Shown one piece after another: positions 47,922 through 57,664 of a stretch of DNA of 64,000 nt (position 1 is its first letter; every line of letters begins with the position of its first letter). Under the pieces are notes generated by a model, which saw only the letters and a program-made list of their open reading frames with translations, ran no database searches and was not told the origin of the DNA. The DNA comes from Miscanthus floridulus (Eukaryota; Streptophyta; Magnoliopsida; Poales; Poaceae), in assembly GCF_019320115.1 (NCBI RefSeq), contig NC_089595.1, positions 108,392,158-108,456,157 of the forward strand, read 5' to 3'. Both the position numbers and the translations under genes were made by a program.

Positions 47922-48644
47922 ATGCTCAATCTACAGCCGTTCAGGGCTAAAGTAGTGAACTCCTGGACAATCAAGCATGCTCAACAAAACAGCAATCGAC
48001 AACCAATGTACAGACTTAGAAGACAGTAATTTGCCAATAAAAAAAATACAAAAAATCAGCAAACGACCTAACACTATGAGAGTATAAATGTATTGTCGAA
48101 ACCTGAACTGAAATTCAGTAATCACTACTTCTGACGAGCAGACTAGCATGTAGCAGAGGAAGCAGTAGCAGTGTAGCACTAAAACACGAATTTGAATATT
48201 GAAGCATACTATTCCCATTACCTATTATTACATGGCAAAGTCAAGTCAGAATTTTCTTTACAAAAAATATTACTCATCATAAGCATTGTAGTTTATGTAA
48301 GACAAACAAATGAGTTCAGCTCTATATAGCAGAAAAGGATGAATGGTCAAATACATTGTAGAAGTGATCATTTAAAATCTCATTTCTGCCCTTTATTTAC
48401 AGTAAAAACACCATTAATGAAATATATGCACCAGTGACTTTTTTTTTCTTATTTTCAGCATTAAGGACAGTACATAAAATTGGCATGATATACCACCACC
48501 AGTAACTATCGAATCCTTGCTATCCAATTATAGTCAGTAATGAAGAGATTCATCAACATCTCAAGCGGCAGCATATGGAGGACCTCGGGGCGCTCCCATA
48601 TCTAAAACTTCCATACAGTTAATTATAGTTAATTACAGTAATTA
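47922..48644. other. non-coding loop of the Mutator-like element
   Basis: AT-rich, no recognisable protein domain or RNA gene. It separates the two inverted arms. Confidence 0.55.
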
Positions 48645-48819
48645 CAGTAAATTAGGTTTAAAAGATTCGTCTCGTAAATTAGTCGTAGACTATATAATTA
48701 GATATTTTTTTAGTCTATAGTTAATACTTGTCCAAACATTCGATGTGATAGGCTGTAAAATTTTGGAGCGGAAACTAAACAAGCTCTAAAACTGCCCACA
48801 TGGCTTCAGTGCTACTCTA

Positions 48820-49401
48820 GGGGCCTGTTTGGAATGCAGGAATACAAAACAGAGGAACGGAGGAAAACGCAGGAATGAGATAAATGTGTTATGACACAAC
48901 AGAGGAATGAAAAAACACATGAAATGAATAGGATGAGGCGTTTGGAACGAAGGACATTGGTGTAGGAATATTTTAAACATTGAAACTGACTGAAAGCTAT
49001 TAGTACTCGGTTATAAACTGATTGGAAGTTATTGGTAATACAGATATATACAGAGCAACAAAGGCAATATAGTATTTTATTTATTTATTTGTACTCTGAC
49101 TCCATGGGGTCCCTAACGTCCGGCGGCAACCGCGTCCGTCGTGGATGGGATAAAGCTCTCCAGATGCAAATGGCTAATCTTTTCCACCCAACAGATGATA
49201 ACCGCTTGGCTTTCCGCGAAGGAACGAAAAACCCAGAGACAGGAGCAGATGTTTTCTTTCCCATGAAATCATATTGTTGCTACAGTATTCCAGAGGAAAG
49301 GATTCGCTTCTTTCCTTTGTTCCAAACGCTATGACCATCTTCCTTTCCTCCATTTTGATTTTCTTCGCTTTTCCTTTGAAAAAAACTGTTCCAAACAGGG
49401 C
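48820..49401. mobile_element. 582-bp MITE-like element (GGGCCTGTTTGG ends)
   Basis: Inserted in the right arm of the Mutator-like element only. Ends GGGGCCTGTTTGGAA and TTCCAAACAGGGC are inverted. CTA flanks both sides (48817-48819, 49402-49404). The left arm (complement of 47300-47330) preserves the uninterrupted sequence, so the limits are defined by comparison with the empty site. Confidence 0.82.
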
Positions 49402-49561
49402 CTAGATAAGAAGCCAGTAATTACGTTAGGTGATCCAATGGTTGGCTTGAGATTCAGAGCAGCATCCACACAGTACGTTTGAAACGTACTCCTAGAACTG
49501 TAGGGGGTCAAATCTGGTCCCAATGGCAGTTTTATCAGACTACAGGCACGGACAAAGCAGA

Positions 49562-49682
49562 CGGCCTGTTCGCTGGTTGGTTTCTGGGCTGGTTTGGACT
49601 GACTAGTGCTGGTTTGTTGTGAGAGAAAAACACTGTTGGCTGGTTGATTTGGGCTGGCTGAAACCAACAAGTGAACAGGCTG
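49562..49682. mobile_element. 121-bp MITE (GGCCTGTTCGCTGG family)
   Basis: Inserted in the right arm only. Ends GGCCTGTTCGCTGG and AAGTGAACAGGC; middle motif GGTTTGTTGTGAGAGAAAAA. AGA flanks both sides (49559-49561, 49683-49685), and the left arm shows the empty site. Same family as the copies near 13.4 kb. Confidence 0.82.
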
Positions 49683-49993
49683 AGAGACTGTTGACTCGAC
49701 AAGGGAGGGCTAGTACTGGATCGATCGAGACCGGGGTCCCTTTCTTGGCACAGTGACATGCTAGTGAGCTCGACGCCGGTCATTCTGTCGCTGAGCTCGG
49801 TGTTATTGATGTTGGCGTCGAGCTCCCTGGCATGTTATCCACCGTGCCCAGGATCTCGGCGCCAGAGACGCTGGCGCCTAGCTCGGTGCCAGCATCAATG
49901 GCGTCGAGCTAAGGATCAATTTTCTGAATTCTTTTCGCTAGAGGTCTATTTGTGAGAAACTTTAAAAAAAGGGCTAAAATGTAAAAAATTCGG

Positions 49994-50257
49994 TTTTGCA
50001 CCACGACAAACGTTGTCCGACCACACACTACGGCTAGAGATAGAAGAAGTGAGGGAGAATAGAGCATACACACAGCAGAGACACCAGCGTTGGCCGGAGC
50101 CCTGTAGAGGAGATGGCAAATCTGAACTCTCTCTTTACTGAGTTGTAGTGGTAAACTATTTATACAACTCTATCCATCTAGTCCTAGTACAGCTGCCATG
50201 CTGCTACAGTGACTAGATGCGACAACATGGCTGACTCTGGTGCCTGCCACTGCTATG
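49994..50257 (-). mobile_element. second piece of the second copia LTR
   Basis: Resumes the LTR with CCACGACAAACGTTGTCCGA-like sequence and matches 39373-39628 closely. It is cut at 50258 by the chromovirus; about 160 bp of LTR should lie beyond that element, outside the window. Confidence 0.85.
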
Positions 50258-52289
50258 TGTAACAACCCAAAAAAAACATACACCCAAAAATACCAACTAC
50301 AAAATTTTCCTCAAAACTTCCATGTGATGATGAGTGTCATGTATAGAAACCTAACCTAAGAGATGCATTAGGTCTAACCTCAACCCAAGTCAACACATAA
50401 GCATGGCATATCATTTGTTAATTGTGTTTATTTAAATTCTAGCAAATAAAGTATTGCATACATTATTAATTCAAGTTGTGATTTGGATTTCTATTTGCTT
50501 TATGTTATGCTTAACAATTCCATTAAAGTAATAAACCATAAAGTAATTATTAAACAAATCAAAAGAATAAATGCTTAAGGAGAAAACTAACCCTATTTTT
50601 GTACAACAAAACCACACCTATTTTTGTTATACAAAATAGCTAAATAAATTCCTAGTATTTATATAAGTATGTTGTGGGCCTCATATAAAAAACTCCAATG
50701 AATATGGTGCACCAATTTGGAATCCAAATTTAAAAACCAAATTTGAATTCAAATCAAGGAAGTAGAAAAAGAAAACAGAAAAGAAAAGAAAAGAGAAGAA
50801 GGCCTCGTAGCCCAGGCCTGCTCGGCTTCTCGGCCCACCAGCACGCAGCAGCCCAGCAAGCAGCCCCGCCAGCACGCAGCAGGCCGGCCCAGCTCGCGGC
50901 CCAGCGCATCGCCCACGCCCGCGCGCCCTGTCTGCCTCGCTCGTAGCCGCTGCCACACGGGCCCCGCACGTCAGCCACCTCGTCCACAGTGTCATCTTCT
51001 CCACGCCAACGCCTCAACCGCCCGCCGACCGAAGGCCGACAGCGGTGGCAGGGGCAGGCCAGGGGGGTCACGCCCGAGGCATGACCTTGTCCCCTTGCGC
51101 CGCGCCCACGCAACCACTCGCAGTCGTCGGATGCAAGCTCGCGCCCCGATCACCCTTGATCCCCATCCGCCGCTCGTCCATGCCGTGGCCGAAGCTTCGG
51201 CTACAAAAGCCTCGGTCGGGAGCCCCTAGTTTCCTTTCCATTGCCCCGCCGCCACTCTGGTGGCCGTCCACAGTGCACCCAAACCAAGAGAGAAGAGGGA
51301 GAAGGGGAAGAAAGGGGAGGGGAGAAAACACCGAAGCCGCCGCGGGGGAGGAGGTCATCGGAGCCGAAGACGACGCCGTCGTCTTCATCACTGATGCGGG
51401 CAACGCTGCACTGCACGGCTTCCGGAGCTACACTGCCGCGACTCACCACTGCATCACCATCCCCTCTTCTACAACACCATCGGTGAGCACCCAGTTCTTC
51501 CCCTGCTCGCCGCCGGACTCTGTCACACCGGCCATGGCGCTCCACACCGGGAGCGCGTAGGCTAGGGCCATTTTCGGCCGCTGGGAACACACGCACCCAC
51601 GCACATGTCCGTGACCATGTTGTGACCACCCAGCTGGAGCCCCGTGGTTCACCCACGTGCCTCGTCGTCGTCACTAGGTTGCCATGGCTGCCAGGACGCC
51701 CCTATCGGCCACCTGGGAACCCAAAGCCCCGCCTTGAGCCCTGGACACCTTCGCCGTGCACCCACGGAACCATAGAAGCCCTCACCTGCCCAGCTTAGCC
51801 ACTGGAAAGCCTGCGTGCACGACCTCGCCACCGGCGAGCATAGCCGAGCCGCCAGCCGCCGTGGCCAGCGCCTCGGTGAGCCCCGGCCGCCACCTAGACC
51901 CCACCATCACAGTCGCCGAGACCTGGCAGTGTTTTTCCCCTCGTCAATTAGGCGCTAGCGCTGCTACGGAAGCTTGCCGGTGAGCACGTCGCCGTCGGGA
52001 ACACGCTGGCAAGGAAACAGGGGAACACCCCCTCGCCGGCCACCCGCGAGTGCAACCGGTGCACGTGGACCACAGGGAGAAGGAGAGAAGGATGGGCGCG
52101 GTTCACCGGAAGGAGATGCGGTCCATGGACCGACGCATCTTGGTCCACCGTGAGCCACGCCCACTCCCACAGCCGAAGGCCACAGCCTAGTGGGGGCCCA
52201 AGTTCGTGACATGGCAGCGCCGCAGCTCGCCACGTGCCGGCCCGGCCCGGCCCAGACCGGCCCAACCCGAAGCCCACCGGAGCCCGTTT

Positions 52290-52740
52290 GAGACCGGTCC
52301 GTGTTGACCGTTGACTGGTCAACATTGACTGTTGACCTAGACCCACATGTTAGTGTCACATACACTCTGGACCCACACGTTAGATGCTGACATCATGATG
52401 ACGTCACGCGGGACCCACATGTCAGTAGCAACATAGCCGAGGTGACGTCATGCTGACGTCACGGTGATGTCAGCTGCTGACGTCAGCAGCCCTGGTCCCA
52501 CACGTCAGTGACCCTAACCGTTGACCGTAGACTGTTGACCGTTGACTCGATGTTGACTGGCATTGACTTTGACTGGCATTGACTGGCATTGATTTTGGAC
52601 CCACCTGACGGGACCGACGACGTTGCTGACATCATACTGACATCAGCTGGACCCCACCTGTCAGCTCAGAACCGAGACAATGATGTCATGCTGACGTCAG
52701 CATGCCACGTGGACCAGCCACAGCGTGACACGTGTCAGCC
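52290..52740 (+). promoter_or_regulatory. dense W-box, TGACGTCA and ACGTG array in the LTR
   Basis: About ten TTGAC W-box cores (52302-52345 and 52510-52590), at least four TGACGTCA palindromes (52381-52490), and ACGTG-containing G-box/ABRE cores (near 52707 and 52729, including GACACGTGTCAG). They are tightly spaced and recur in the 3' LTR at 63080-63485. In plants these are the known binding cores of WRKY, TGA/bZIP and ABF-type factors. Regulation itself is inference. Confidence 0.6.
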
Positions 52741-52970
52741 CAGGATTAATTATGCCTTTTTCCATTTTCAGAAATAGATTTAATCTTCGAAAATTCATAA
52801 CTAATTCATACGACCTCGGAAAAATACGAAACCATGACCAAAATTCATCTAAAATCGAGCTCTATGCAATGAACCCATGTTTGAGTGCAGTCGGCTCTTT
52901 TGAATTTTTATTGCTTCTTTGTGCTATTCTATAGACGTCGCTAACGCGACTATAATGCGATCGTTTGTAG

Positions 52971-53065
52971 ACTCGGAGGAGAACCAGACAGACGAGGATC
53001 ACGAGTACCGTGAGGAGTACGGAGACGACTACACTGAAAGTGCCACATCCCACCCAATCTTGTAG
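52971..53065 (+). CDS. short acidic reading frame in the LTR, possible exon
   Basis: Begins after a splice-acceptor-like TTTGTAG (TTTGCAG in the 3' LTR). The frame from 52973 reads SEENQTDEDHEYREEYGDDY and ends at TAG 53063-53065, about 30 codons and very acidic. The 3' LTR copy (63720-63787) keeps the frame but ends earlier at TAA. A comparable acidic frame sits in the related solo LTR (35714-35511, minus). Translation is unproven and no start codon is assigned. Confidence 0.35.
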
Positions 53066-54657
53066 CACCTATTACGCATGGCTAATTTAGAGCTGCTATT
53101 GCTTTACTTCATTGTTCTAATCACTATGATAGGACTTGCATGGTAGTATGCTTTCTTGATGGCCTTTACCTTGACGCAACCTTACCCCTGCTCACCCTGC
53201 TATTAGGCTAGACACACGCTTGCTGCTATATTTCATTGCTTATTACTTCTACTATGCTTGTACTACGCTGTTGCGTGGTGGAAACTGGAATTATCTAGAC
53301 TATGGGGAGAATGCTGCGTGTGTGACTTGGGTGCGTGGAGGGTGAGGGTTGTGTCGACCAAGTTGGAGTATACGACGAGCCTGGGGCAAGTCTTGCCATG
53401 GGGTGCTACCTGGGCACCCCTGGAAATGGATACCTATGGTGGGTAAATGGTATATGAGGTGGTCCTGGGTGTGAACCTGTGATGGGAGGAGCCCAGGATG
53501 GAAGTGCTGTGGTGGCACGGTAAATGGAAACCCTGATGGAGACATTCTGGCTTGGTCACCCCTAAGGACTTACTAGTACTCAGATTCACCGGGAAGCCTT
53601 ACGTACCACTCGCCCTATATGGTGTAGGACGGCCAGACTACTTGGTAGGATATTGCCACTACTGCTAGGTTGATAGCGGATAGTGTAAGGAGGTACGGAG
53701 CGCAGAGGATTTCCCCCATACCCTTCCAAGACTTCATGGAGACCTTGTGGACCCGGCTCATGACTCACAGTTTTAGCCACCCCAGACTAGACTTGGGGTG
53801 TACCAGGGCTGAATGGTAGAGTGGCATTATCCTAGGCTAGCAAGCGGCCGGAATCAGCATAGTTGATGACGGTCAGCGAGGAAGGTGGATCTTGTGGTTA
53901 TGTAAAACCTCTGCAGAGTGTATGGTTGATCGATCGATACATGTGCCGACTTGTCGGTTATGGACCTTTCCTGGGTTTCGCTTAAACTAGATAGAGAGAT
54001 GAGTCATTCTCTTCTTCCCCCGTGAGAGAGTGTCGGACGTAGCCAGGGGCTACGAGCCTTGAGACAGTGCCGAGAGGGAGTTGGCCTATCGACTGAGCGA
54101 TGGTATGGATGTGGTATGGTGATGGTGTGGAGATGATGGTATATCGATCCCAGGATCGAAACCTGGCTCTAGAAAGGGAATGGGGTGGAATGTGTATGGG
54201 AATGGTGTTAAAACTAGACCAACTAATATTATATACTTGATATGCTTTTGCATAGGAAACCCCAGCCTTATAGGTTCCTTTTGACTATATCCAACCTGCA
54301 TCCAATTTCCACAAAGCAATGCTCATAGGGTTAGGAGTGGCCAGTACAAATCATACTGATAAATTTTGGCACACAGGTTCTGCTGAGGAGTATAGTTCTG
54401 AGGAGTTTGACGGATAAGGGGTTCGTGCCTACGCTCGAGTTTGGCGATCTATCTTCAAGCTATTCTGAATGAATGCTACTTTTGATTCCGCCAATGCGGC
54501 GATGTAATAATTTATGTAATTCCACACTATTTGTACTCTAATATTTCCGTTGTATGGATGTGATATTCGACTGGAATTTGGGTAATATGATCTACCACGG
54601 TCTTATTACACTTCGACTCTGTGGATTTCCCTTTGCGGAAATCAGGGTTGTTTCAGT

Positions 54658-54669
54658 TGGTATCAGAGC
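54658..54669 (+). other. primer-binding site (initiator methionine tRNA)
   Basis: TGGTATCAGAGC, complementary to the 3' end of plant initiator tRNA-Met, two bases after the LTR end. This is the usual primer site for minus-strand synthesis in plant gypsy and copia elements. Confidence 0.95.
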
Positions 54670-54814
54670 CATACTTGACCATAGGACGAAACCCTTAGAA
54701 ATGGACGATAGAATATGACATGAACAACCCTTCTTTCGGTTATATACCGACCCTGCATTTACTTCTATGCAAGGCTTATCTATTATTGACCTACTAACAC
54801 CTATTCCTTAAAAC

Positions 54815-56044
54815 ATGCAGATGGCAACGAACGTCGACTGGCCGCCTCTAGGACCGCTACCTCTAGACCACGCCAAGCTTATCTTCGACCTACGTGAGCT
54901 CGGGGGTTTTGCACAGACCCTCTGCCGAGTTCTCGTTATGTTAGGTGTCCCCGACGAGCTTGTCAAGGTCACCTGCACCGAGAAGCTAGCTCAGGCAGGA
55001 GGAATTGAAGGACCGGTTGTCACCTCAGTCGAGTTCCCAGCTAGTACTACCTTACCTTCTGTCCCAGCTTTCACCGAGTTGACTATAGAGGACATAGTCG
55101 AGGAGGGACTGCGAGCTATCTCACACAAGGCACTTCACAGAGTGATGAGGGACCACTACGAGCACCTGAAGACGATAGAGTTCCATCTACTTCCCCAGGC
55201 CCTCGATCTTAGCCTTACCCCTAGTGAGCAGAGTTTCGCAGCCGGCAGAGTTATCCTTGCCGAGGAGGACAGATGCCTTCGCGTCTCAGCTATTCACTTA
55301 CTGGAGCAGGACAGGTACGTGACCCAGCTGGAGCAGAGGAGACGTTAGGACCAGGCCCTCCGGTGGGAGTACCAAGAGCGAGACTCACAAGGAGCACAGG
55401 AGCGAGCTAGTCTACTGGAGACAGACGCCAAGCTACAGGACGAGCTCAACCATCGTGAAGAAGTCCACAGAGTCGAGGTCGCTGACTTACAGGATAAAGT
55501 AGCTGACCTAGGCAACAGGAACTGCTACCTTGACAGCAAGGTCTTGGAGTTGCAGAGAGAGTTGGATGACAAGAAGGCCGAGTTCAACCATAGAGGAGAC
55601 AGAGAGAGATCCAAGGGGATTGAAATGCTAAAGATCCAATCTTGGAACAAGACCATGACCCAGGAGCTAGAGGAGTTCAGGAAGAAGGCCGTTCGCAACC
55701 AGGGTCACCTGATCGAGGCACTCAGGCAGACCGAGTACCTATAGGACAAGTGTGAGAGGACATAGCAGGCTTGGCAGAAGTCTGACATGAAGCGCCTCAG
55801 GGAGATGAAGGGTATGTGGGATCAGCTACCCAAGGAGATTCGTAGCAAGACGAAGCCTAGGATAGAGGAGTTTGAGTTAGCCCTAACTCGCCTCAACCTA
55901 GACGCCTGCCCTACCCTACCTAGAGCCAAGCCTACTGAGGAGCTCGCCGAGGCCCTGAAGTACGTGTCCCGACTTCACAAGTCTGACGAGGAGATCAAGA
56001 TCGAGAATAGTCGTATCCCAGTTGTGGTATATGAGTTAGAGTAG
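54815..56044 (+). pseudogene. extra ORF between primer site and gag
   Basis: One frame of 410 codons from ATG 54815 (or 54821) to TAG 56042, interrupted only by three TAG codons (55346, 55742, 55763). The N-terminal 170 residues are globular-looking (LDHAKLIFDLRELGGFAQTL, VLGVP-like, a helical LHRVMRDHYEHLKTIEFHLL), then a long charged coiled coil with LEQRRR, RELDDKKAEFNHRGDRERSK and EEFRKKAVRNQGHLIEAL. I recognise no family. It shares the frame with gag but is separated by 325 bp containing a candidate intron. It is not a gag duplicate: no CCHC knuckle and no capsid-like W-DL motif. Confidence 0.7.
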
Positions 56045-56083
56045 ATGGCCCCTGCGTGGTCACGAGTCATGTCAGTAGCTTCC

Positions 56084-56368
56084 GTAAGTTGTGCCCCATG
56101 ATGTACCTCTTATGAGATGTATTATACATTATGCGTAGTACAATTCTCGCACGTCTTCAAGTGTAGCTACTGGAGATGATGCTATGTAATAAAACCCATG
56201 TAATGAATGTTTCGGATCTTATTGCATCTAATGAATCTTATTTGCTTCTTTGTAATGAGTGTTGGATAGTATAAAGGTATTTCTTTAAATCGTCAAAATC
56301 ATGTAATCATATTGAATTATAAGCACTTATGGCACAAACACTAAAATTCTCTATGATCCGTGTTGCAG
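56084..56368 (+). other. candidate intron before gag
   Basis: GTAAGT at 56084-56089 is a consensus donor; TGTTGCAG at 56361-56368 is a consensus acceptor immediately followed by the gag ATG. The interval is AT-rich with T-rich stretches, intron-like. The upstream ORF likewise has an ATGCAG directly before its second ATG (54821). Splicing could choose which ORF is read first. This is inference. Confidence 0.4.
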
Positions 56369-57664
56369 ATGCCGAACCACCGATCTAATCGCCTAATGAA
56401 TCGTGGATGTGCGCCCACCCCTGAACCAGTTGAACCAAATAGCAGACGTGGTGGCAACAACCGTGGCCGTGGCCGTGGCCATGGACATGGAGGGATACCC
56501 TTCCACCTAGAGAATACCCCGCCGCCTGAGGAGAACATTCCTCCACCACCACCACCGAACCTGGTAGAAGTGATGGCACAACAGACCCAGCTTCTTGCAG
56601 CTCTTATTGAGGGAGCAAACCGTCGCCAGGGAGGTCAGCAGAACGACTTCCAAAGGAAGCTGGAAGGATTTCTGAAGCTAAGGCCATCTACCTATGATGG
56701 CACCGACCCTGACCTGCTTGTAGCCGATGACTGGCTCAAGGAGATGGAGAAGAAGCTTGACCTCACTACTTTCACCGACGATGAGTGTGTTGGAGCAGCC
56801 GCACACCAGCTCACAGGTGCAGCACGCGCCTGGTAGGACAGTTTCAGTGATTCCCATAAGGACCCTGCCAACATCTCGTGGGATGAGTTCGCCGAAGCAT
56901 TCACTGAGTATCACATTCCCAAGGGTATCATGGAGGCCAAAGCTAAGGAGTTCCGCAACATCAAGATGGGAAAGGACAAGGTGACTGAGTACACTACTCG
57001 TTTCACCAATCTTCTTTGCTATGCACCTTCCTATGTTGTGAACTCTGAGAAGGAGAAGCTGTACTATTACCGCAAGGGACTTAACCCACACATCAAGCTG
57101 AAGTTTGGCGGTATTGAGAGTAACACACTACGTGCTCTGGTGGATCGCTGCATCCAGATCAAGAAAGATCACGCTGAAGCTGGAGAAGAGTACAGGGAGA
57201 GGAAGCGTAAGCCTAAGGAGTCCTTCCGTGGTCGTGATCGCAAGAGGTTCCACAGAGATGCACCATCTAGGGAACGCTCTCACAACAACAGGGATGACAA
57301 CCCTGGATTGAGTAGGGGAAATGGAGGCTACACCGCCAAATACTCCTGCCCTACTCAGGATCGATACACCCGAGACTGTTATGCATAGGACCGCAACACT
57401 CAGGACCATTTCAATCATCCCCGCTCAGCGAATGAATGCCCAGCACAGAACCGCTCCGCACCAAGCACTAGAAACTGGAAGGCACCCGCGCCAACCCCTA
57501 CCGGTGGTGCGCCTTTCACCTGCTTTGCTTGTGGCCAACCAGGTCACAAAGCCGCTGAATGCCCTCAGAACTTAGCTGCTCAGAAGTCTCAGTTCAAAGG
57601 ATCTGCTACTCATGGACGTCTCAACCATCTAGACGTCGAAGAAGCACAAGCTGCCCCTGACGTT
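56369..57664 (+). pseudogene. gag: gag of the chromovirus
   Basis: ATG at 56369 (MPNHRSNRLMNRG). An Arg/Gly/His-rich N-terminus (RGRGRGHGHGG), a proline run, then the capsid domain (FLKLRPSTYDG, ADDWLKEMEKKLDLTTF, GAARAW then TAG at 56834, WDEFAEAFTEYHIPKGIMEA, YYYRKGLNPHIKLK), a basic linker, TAG at 57386 and a CCHC zinc knuckle [14 protein letters not shown] (57521-57562). One continuous frame apart from the two TAG codons. Gag assembles the particle and binds genomic RNA. Confidence 0.88.

Larger units (their letters stand above)
46921..49993. mobile_element. Mutator-like element with long terminal inverted repeats
   Basis: The ends CCGAATTTTTTACATTTTAG (46921) and its exact complement (to 49993) begin inverted repeats that stay alignable for about 570 bp on the left (to about 47490) and about 640 bp on the right once two later MITE insertions are subtracted. 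The copia LTR sequence TTTTGCCGA precedes the left end and TTTTGC-ACC follows the right end, consistent with a 9-bp target duplication with a 2-bp loss; long arms plus a 9-bp duplication suggest Mutator-like. The arms include a known grass MITE sequence (GCTTGTTTAGTTTCC...AGACGAATCTTTTAAGCC). The loop encodes no transposase. Confidence 0.72.
39272..50257 (-). mobile_element. Ty1/copia element, gag-less, minus strand, multiply interrupted
   Basis: The pol order on the minus strand is protease, GAG-pre-integrase, integrase, linker, RT, RNase H (46850 down to 39789). Homologous LTRs lie at 39272-39788 and at 46851-46920 plus 49994-50257; the remainder of the second LTR must lie right of the window because a gypsy element inserted at 50258. 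Nested insertions occupy 41293-44791 and 46921-49993. Between the second LTR and the protease region there is no primer-binding site and almost no gag. The left LTR abuts the F-box pseudogene, so this copia insertion truncated that gene. Confidence 0.82.
50258..54655 (+). mobile_element. 5' LTR of the chromovirus
   Basis: 4398 bp, from TGTAACAACCCAAAA to GGTTGTTTCA. An A/T-rich first 500 bp is followed by a GC-rich body (50790-52740), then a T-rich region. Comparison with 61040-64000 shows close similarity with mainly C/T and G/A differences and a few indels, for example near 52540-52620 versus 63320-63380. Contains the regulatory-motif block and the acidic reading frame listed separately. 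Confidence 0.88.

Noticed and set aside
51045..52346. Long frames on both strands in the GC-rich part of the 5' LTR (and the same in 61851-63123)
   Set aside because: They recur in both LTRs but carry no domain, overlap on opposite strands and differ by indels between the two LTRs, so they are not treated as genes.
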